From NCBI GenBank assembly GCA_002296055.1, contig DBHE01000204.1, forward strand, positions 1 to 31,323: a stretch of 31,323 nucleotides of DNA, read 5' to 3'. Numbering within the stretch: the first letter of the stretch is position 1; every line of letters starts with the position of its first letter. The position numbers and the translations under genes were made by a program. The notes beneath the pieces are model-generated. The model saw only the letters and a program-made list of their open reading frames with translations, did no database searches and had not been told where the DNA came from. Of the stretch, positions 26,828 through 31,323 are shown one piece after another. The stretch is from Pseudomonadaceae bacterium UBA836 (lineage in GTDB: Bacteria; Pseudomonadota; Gammaproteobacteria; Pseudomonadales; Pseudomonadaceae).

Positions 26828-29686
26828 TCAACTGTCCTGATCGAGCAGCTGGCTGGTGTTCTGCTCCAGCAGCTGGGTAAAGGCCGCGGCCTCAATCGGT
26901 TTGCTGATGAGGTAGCCCTGAACTTCGTCGCAGCCGTTGGCTTTGAGGAAGTTCAGTTGGCCTTCATGCTCAACCCCTTCTGCGACCACCTTGAGCGACA
27001 GGCTGTGTGCCATGGCGATGATGGCCAGCACGATGGCGTTGTCGGCGTTAGCGCCGTCCAGCTCGGCGACAAAGGCGCGGTCAATCTTCAGGGTGTTGAT
27101 CGGGAAGCGCTTGAGATAGGCCAGCGATGAGTAGCCGGTGCCGAAGTCGTCAACCGACAGGCTGACGCCCAGCGCCTGCAGCGCAGCAATATTGTCAGCC
27201 ACCTGATCGCTGTGCTCGGCCAGCATGCTTTCGGTCAGCTCCAGCTCCAGCAACCTGGCCGGCAGGTTGTGGCGTTGCAGGGTCTGGCGCACGCGCTCGG
27301 CAAAGCCCTCCTGGCGCAGTTGCTGGACCGACAGGTTGACCGACACAGCCACTGATTGAGGCCCTTGATGGCACCAGGTTGCGGCCTGTTCGCAAGCGAT
27401 ATCCAGCACCTTTTGGCCCAGCGCCACAATCAGCCCGGTTTCCTCGGCGATGGTGATGAAGTCGCCGGGCATGACCAGCCCTCTGTCCGGGTGTTGCCAG
27501 CGCACCAAGGCCTCGGCGCTGCTGATGCGGTCGCTGGCCAGGTGCAGTTTGGGCTGGAAGTGCACCACCAGCTGACCTTCGTCAATCGCCTTGCGCAGCT
27601 GGTTTTCCAGTTGCAGGCGGTCAAGGCTGTAGGCGCGCAGCTCACGGGTGTAAAACTGCAACCGGTTGCCGCCCAGGTGCTTGGCATGTTGCATCGCCTG
27701 GTTGGCCTGGGTAAGCAGGAGCAGGCTGTCGCGCGCGGTCGAGGGGAACACGCTGATGCCGATCGAGGCCGTTGTTACCAGCTCGTGCTCGGCAATCAAC
27801 ATGGGCTGGCGCAAGCTCTCGAGCAGACGGCCGGCGAGGTCGGCCAGGCGCTGATTGTCATCCGCGCGCTCGACGATGACCACAAACTCGTCTGCCGACA
27901 GGCGGGCCAGCGTGTGCTGGCTGTCGACTCCGGCGCTGAGGCGACGGGCAACCTCCTGCAATAAGCCGTCGGCGACGGCGTGGCCTAGGGTAACGTTGAT
28001 GTGCTTGAAGCGGTCCAGGTCGATATGCAGCAGTGCGACGGTCTGGTTGTGCTGGCGGGCGCTGGCAATGGCATCCTGCATCCGTTCGGTAAACAGGCTG
28101 CGGTTGGCCAGCTGGGTCAGCGGGTCGTAGTTGGTCAGGTACTGCAATTGCTCTTCGGTCTGACGGTGGGTCGTCAGGTCGGCAAAGAAGCCCACATAGT
28201 GGGTCTGCTGGCCGCCAGCGTTGCGCACCACCGCCAGTTGCAGCCAGATGGGGAAGGGCTCGCCATTGCGCCGGCGCGCGGTCAGTTCGCCCTGCCAGCG
28301 ATCCTGCGTTTTGAGCATGTGCTGCAGGTGCAAAAACTGCTGACGCAGGTCGTCGCTGCCGCTGATATCGAGTATGTTGCGGCCGACCGCATCCTCCCGC
28401 GCCCGCCCGGTGATTACGCTGTAGGCCTGGTTGACTGCCAACACGTCGAGCGTCGGGCTGAGGATGAAAATACCCTCGGAGGTGGCCTCGAAAACGGTTG
28501 AGGCCAGCTGCGCCTGTTCATCCTGATGCTTGCGAGCGCTGATATCACGACGAGTGCCGATCATGCGCAGCACGCGTCCGTCGCTGGCGCGCTCCACGGC
28601 CCGGCCACTGTCTTCCACCCAGAGCCACTGGCCGCTGCTGTGGCGCACGCGGTATTCCATGCGGTAAGCCTGAGACTGGTTCTTCATATGCCGCACCAGG
28701 GTTCTGCGTACCGTGGTGACGTCGGCCGGGTGCACCAGTGGGCGCAGGTCCTGGCGCATGCTGGGGACGTATTCGTCGGGCATGCCAAACAGTGCATTGA
28801 GGCGCGAGTGGTAGACCTTGTCGGTGCTCAGGTCCCAGTCCCACAGGCCCAGCTGGCTGGCCTCCATGGCCAGGGTCAGTTGTGCTTCGCTGGCCTGCAG
28901 GTCGTAGGTCGCCTTTTCCAGGGCGGCGGTACGCTGGCGTACGCGCTCTTCCAGATCATCGTGGCTGTCACGCAGTGATTGTTCGGCCTGGCGGCGCTGG
29001 CTGATCTCGCGGGTCAGTTGATGGTTCAGCTCTTCAGCACGCTGGTGCGCGTGGCTGAGATTGCCCAGCAGGGCTTCGTTACGCAGGTTGGTGATCAGCG
29101 CGTTGCGCATGGTGCGATGGATCAGCGCGGCGGCCAGCAAGATAAAGCAGAACATCAGGCCGCCGGTCTGCGCCCAGATCAGGCTGCTGGGGGCGTCGTC
29201 GAGCAGCAGGTAGACCACCGGCGGCAGCCAGGCGGGCAACATAAATGAGGCAAACGCGGCGTAGCGCGGCGCGTAGAGCACACCCACGCAGATACTGACG
29301 CCACCGGCGATGCTGTACATCAGGGCTTGCAGGGGGAAGTTGTCGAGCGGCGTGAGGCCGATATGCACCCAGCTCAGGCACAATCCGGAGGCCAGGTTGC
29401 CCAGATGGAAGTAACGGCTCCAGCGGCGCTGCAGACGATCCTGGGTGGATGCCAACCAATAGCGGCGCACCAGCGCCTGGCGCATCAGCGCCAGCAGGCC
29501 GAGCAGGGCAATCCACAGCAGCAGGCTGTCGCGCGAGCTTTGAGCCCAGGCAAGGGGGGTGATCAGTGCCGCGGTGGCCAGCAGCAACCATTGCGGCAGA
29601 CGTGACTGGGCATACAGCTGGTTCATCTGCTGCAGGCGCAATTCGTTGCGGGGTATAGGGCTGAAGGCCGGTGGATTGGCGCTCAT
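26828..29686 (-). CDS. Membrane PAS-PAS-GGDEF-EAL protein, likely c-di-GMP phosphodiesterase
   Basis: From the ATG at 29686 the product has 952 residues: an N-terminal membrane part with about six helices (residues 32-190), a coiled coil (about 205-270), two PAS domains (about 270-390 and 395-510), a GGDEF-like domain (about 516-680) and an EAL domain (about 695-945). The GGDEF signature reads S597-A-D-E-F, and FKHIND has become FKHINV (V565), so cyclase activity is doubtful. The EAL domain keeps E725-A-L, N784, E819, D846-D847, K867 and E903, and should hydrolyse c-di-GMP. A longer N-terminus reaching 29941 is rejected as low-complexity translation of the intergenic region. The stop abuts zwf's. 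Confidence 0.9.
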   Translation of the reverse strand: MSANPPAFSPIPRNELRLQQMNQLYAQSRLPQWLLLATAALITPLAWAQSSRDSLLLWIALLGLLALMRQALVRRYWLASTQDRLQRRWSRYFHLGNLASGLCLSWVHIGLTPLDNFPLQALMYSIAGGVSICVGVLYAPRYAAFASFMLPAWLPPVVYLLLDDAPSSLIWAQTGGLMFCFILLAAALIHRTMRNALITNLRNEALLGNLSHAHQRAEELNHQLTREISQRRQAEQSLRDSHDDLEERVRQRTAALEKATYDLQASEAQLTLAMEASQLGLWDWDLSTDKVYHSRLNALFGMPDEYVPSMRQDLRPLVHPADVTTVRRTLVRHMKNQSQAYRMEYRVRHSSGQWLWVEDSGRAVERASDGRVLRMIGTRRDISARKHQDEQAQLASTVFEATSEGIFILSPTLDVLAVNQAYSVITGRAREDAVGRNILDISGSDDLRQQFLHLQHMLKTQDRWQGELTARRRNGEPFPIWLQLAVVRNAGGQQTHYVGFFADLTTHRQTEEQLQYLTNYDPLTQLANRSLFTERMQDAIASARQHNQTVALLHIDLDRFKHINVTLGHAVADGLLQEVARRLSAGVDSQHTLARLSADEFVVIVERADDNQRLADLAGRLLESLRQPMLIAEHELVTTASIGISVFPSTARDSLLLLTQANQAMQHAKHLGGNRLQFYTRELRAYSLDRLQLENQLRKAIDEGQLVVHFQPKLHLASDRISSAEALVRWQHPDRGLVMPGDFITIAEETGLIVALGQKVLDIACEQAATWCHQGPQSVAVSVNLSVQQLRQEGFAERVRQTLQRHNLPARLLELELTESMLAEHSDQVADNIAALQALGVSLSVDDFGTGYSSLAYLKRFPINTLKIDRAFVAELDGANADNAIVLAIIAMAHSLSLKVVAEGVEHEGQLNFLKANGCDEVQGYLISKPIEAAAFTQLLEQNTSQLLDQDS

Positions 29687-30139
29687 GCTGCGGCGCTGCT
29701 CCGTTGTCCGTTGACGTTGGTTGTTGTCATTGTTGTGTCTATTGGTTCGGCTCGGGTGCCTGATCAACCTTACACCAGAGGGCGTGCCTGGCACAGTCCC
29801 TGATGTGCAAAAAACACCTTGGCAAGCCTCTATCTCGGGAATCCGGCGCCTTCTGCCCAGGCTGGCTGACATGACCGCCAGGTCCACCAGTGACCCGGTC
29901 GACTCGGTGAGAGAGTCGGTCTTGAGCGCCGCTGCTGACATTGTCTATTCAAATTCAGCAAGCAGCCTGCCGGTAACACACTGATGCATTCGGAGTGGCC
30001 CGCAGGGCGGGCGCCACCCTATGCATTTGCCTGCGTTGCGCTAGAGCGGCTATTGGCCGCACATCGCGCCTTGTATCTGCACGGCCGAGCGCTCGCACAG
30101 GGCTTGTGGAAGTGATCGGTGCTTCCCTAGAATGCCGCG
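29687..30139. other. 453-bp intergenic region upstream of the GGDEF-EAL gene and uvrD
   Basis: This gap separates two divergently read genes. It has no convincing gene, tRNA or sigma-54 site. It contains a possible hairpin with arms CGACTC/GAGTCG around 29897-29917 and the palindromic element at 29984-30026. Promoters for both genes are presumably here, but I cannot place them securely; no LexA-type box is seen before uvrD. Confidence 0.5.
29984..30026. repeat. Imperfect palindromic element (possible REP-like repeat)
   Basis: Outer arms ATGCAT (29984-29989 and 30021-30026) enclose AGTGGC...GCCACC and a CCCGCAGGGCGGGC core, giving a 43-bp hairpin on either strand. Its layout resembles repetitive extragenic palindromes of pseudomonads, but only one copy is in the window, so repeat status is unproven. 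Confidence 0.4.
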
Positions 30140-31323
30140 ATGGATATTTCCCACCTGCTTAATTCTCTCAACGAAGCCCAGCGTCAGGCGGTCAGCGCCT
30201 CGGTTGGTCAGCAACTGGTGCTGGCTGGGGCTGGCTCCGGCAAAACCCGCGTACTGGTGCACCGCATAGCGTGGCTGGTGCAGGTCGAACAGGCCTCGCC
30301 CTGGAGCATTCTGTCGGTCACCTTTACCAATAAGGCCGCCCACGAAATGCGCGGGCGGATCGAGCAACTGCTGGGCATTTCGCCGCAGGGCATGTGGGTT
30401 GGCACCTTTCACGGCCTGGCGCACCGCCTGTTGCGCGCGCACTGGCGTGAGGCCGGCTTGGTAGAGCAGTTTCAGATCCTCGACAGCGATGACCAGCAGC
30501 GACTGGTCAAGCGGGTTATCCGTGAGCTGGGGCTGGACGACAACCAGTGGGCGCCGCGGCAGGCCCAGTGGTGGATCAACTCGCAGAAGGATGAAGGCCT
30601 GCGTCCGCAGCACATCCAGCCTGCGGGTGACCTGTATATGACCACCATGGTGCGGATTTACGAGGCCTACGAGCAGGCCTGCAACCGCGCCGGCGCCGTC
30701 GATTTTGCCGAGCTGCTGCTGCGCTCGCTTGAGCTTTGGCGCGACAACCCGGCGCTGCGTGAACAGTACCGTGCGCGCTTCAAACATATTCTGGTCGATG
30801 AGTTTCAGGACACCAACGCGGTGCAGTACGCCTGGCTGCGCCACCTGGCGGGTAACACGCCCAGCCTGATGGTGGTGGGCGACGACGACCAGTCAATCTA
30901 CGGCTGGCGCGGCGCACGCATCGAGAACATCCAGCAGTTCCAGACCGACTATCCGAATGCCGAGATGATCCGTCTGGAGCAAAACTACCGCTCCACCGCC
31001 ACCATCCTCAAGGCAGCGAACGCGCTGATCGGCAACAACGCCGGGCGTTTGGGCAAGGAGCTATGGACCGACGGCAACGAAGGCGAGCCGATTGCCCTGT
31101 ACGCCGGCTTCAATGAGCAGGATGAGGCGCGCTTTATTGTCGAGCGCATTGAGCAGGGCATTCGCGACGGCCTGAGCCGCAGCGAGATTGCCATTCTTTA
31201 CCGTTCCAACGCTCAGTCGCGGGTGCTGGAAGAGGCGCTGCTGCGCAGCGGCATTCCCTACCGCATCTACGGCGGTCAGCGCTTTTTTGAACGGGCCGAA
31301 ATCAAGAATGCCATGGCGTATCT
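30140..31323 (+). CDS. uvrD: DNA helicase II UvrD (5' part, runs off the window)
   Basis: The first 394 codons of a superfamily-1 helicase are present and the gene continues past the right edge. ATG 30140 starts MDISHLLNSLNEAQRQAVSA. Motifs in order are I (AGAGSGKTR), Ia (SVTFTNKAAHEM), Ib (GTFHGLAHRLLR), II (LVDEFQDTN), III (GDDDQSIYGWRGA), IV (LEQNYRSTATILKAAN) and the start of the region after it, with YRSNAQSR and YRIYGGQRFFER. UvrD acts in nucleotide-excision repair and mismatch repair. Rep and PcrA are related, but GDDDQSIYGWRGA and the N-terminus fit UvrD best. Confidence 0.93.
   Translation, partial: MDISHLLNSLNEAQRQAVSASVGQQLVLAGAGSGKTRVLVHRIAWLVQVEQASPWSILSVTFTNKAAHEMRGRIEQLLGISPQGMWVGTFHGLAHRLLRAHWREAGLVEQFQILDSDDQQRLVKRVIRELGLDDNQWAPRQAQWWINSQKDEGLRPQHIQPAGDLYMTTMVRIYEAYEQACNRAGAVDFAELLLRSLELWRDNPALREQYRARFKHILVDEFQDTNAVQYAWLRHLAGNTPSLMVVGDDDQSIYGWRGARIENIQQFQTDYPNAEMIRLEQNYRSTATILKAANALIGNNAGRLGKELWTDGNEGEPIALYAGFNEQDEARFIVERIEQGIRDGLSRSEIAILYRSNAQSRVLEEALLRSGIPYRIYGGQRFFERAEIKNAMAY

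Noticed and set aside
29788..29810. Possible sigma-54 promoter (TGGCAC...TGC)
   Set aside because: The GG and GC elements are not at the required 10-nt spacing.
29687..29941. N-terminal extension of the GGDEF-EAL protein to 29941
   Set aside because: The extra 85 residues are low-complexity, with no domain or ribosome site; the internal ATG at 29686 precedes a normal membrane protein start.
30050..30844. A 264-codon minus-strand frame over the uvrD start
   Set aside because: UvrD motifs I to III are read on the plus strand across the same bases.

Overview
The window is about 31.3 kb of GC-rich, tightly packed chromosomal DNA from a member of the Pseudomonadaceae. The family assignment rests on near full-length resemblance of several products to Pseudomonas proteins: XenA-type ene-reductase, HexR/Zwf, PpiC, YbiT, and a PfeR/PfeS/PfeA-type cluster. 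A Halopseudomonas-like genome is plausible but cannot be proven here. I see no rRNA, tRNA, CRISPR array, insertion sequence or phage gene.

Left part (1-3.8 kb): a minus-strand operon of a TonB-dependent receptor and an exported CobN-like chelatase. An exact GTTAT-N3-ATAAC palindrome of the Zur type lies upstream, so this looks like a zinc-starvation module. The CobN-like gene carries an apparent 1-nt frameshift and runs off the left edge. Next comes the ABC-F ATPase ybiT (minus).

Iron block (5.7-16.7 kb, plus strand): an OmpR-type response regulator and its sensor kinase, a PfeA/PirA-type ferric-siderophore receptor, a SAM methyltransferase with a regulatory domain, a three-gene membrane operon (DUF3649, PepSY-TM, DUF3325), and another siderophore receptor. 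The receptor promoter (about 7.95 kb) and the DUF3649/PepSY promoter (about 11.85 kb) share a long matched element: an inverted repeat GTAAA-N5-TTTAC followed at fixed spacing by a Fur-like box. This suggests one two-component system plus Fur drives both units. The second receptor has its own Fur-like box.

Middle (16.7-24.4 kb): a xenA plus flavin-reductase operon faces a divergent ArsR-type regulator across a 24-bp operator. modABC faces divergent modE across a ModE-type box. A BenE-family (YdcO) transporter faces a divergent XRE-cupin regulator (YdcN) across two long palindromes. ppiC follows hexR closely.

Right part (24.4-31.3 kb): hexR and zwf are divergent around an exact 17-bp palindrome and zwf is not followed by pgl or eda. 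Then come a large membrane PAS-PAS-GGDEF-EAL protein with a degenerate GGDEF motif and the first 394 codons of uvrD. The recurring theme is divergent regulator/target pairs with readable operators, and metal acquisition (zinc, iron, molybdate).
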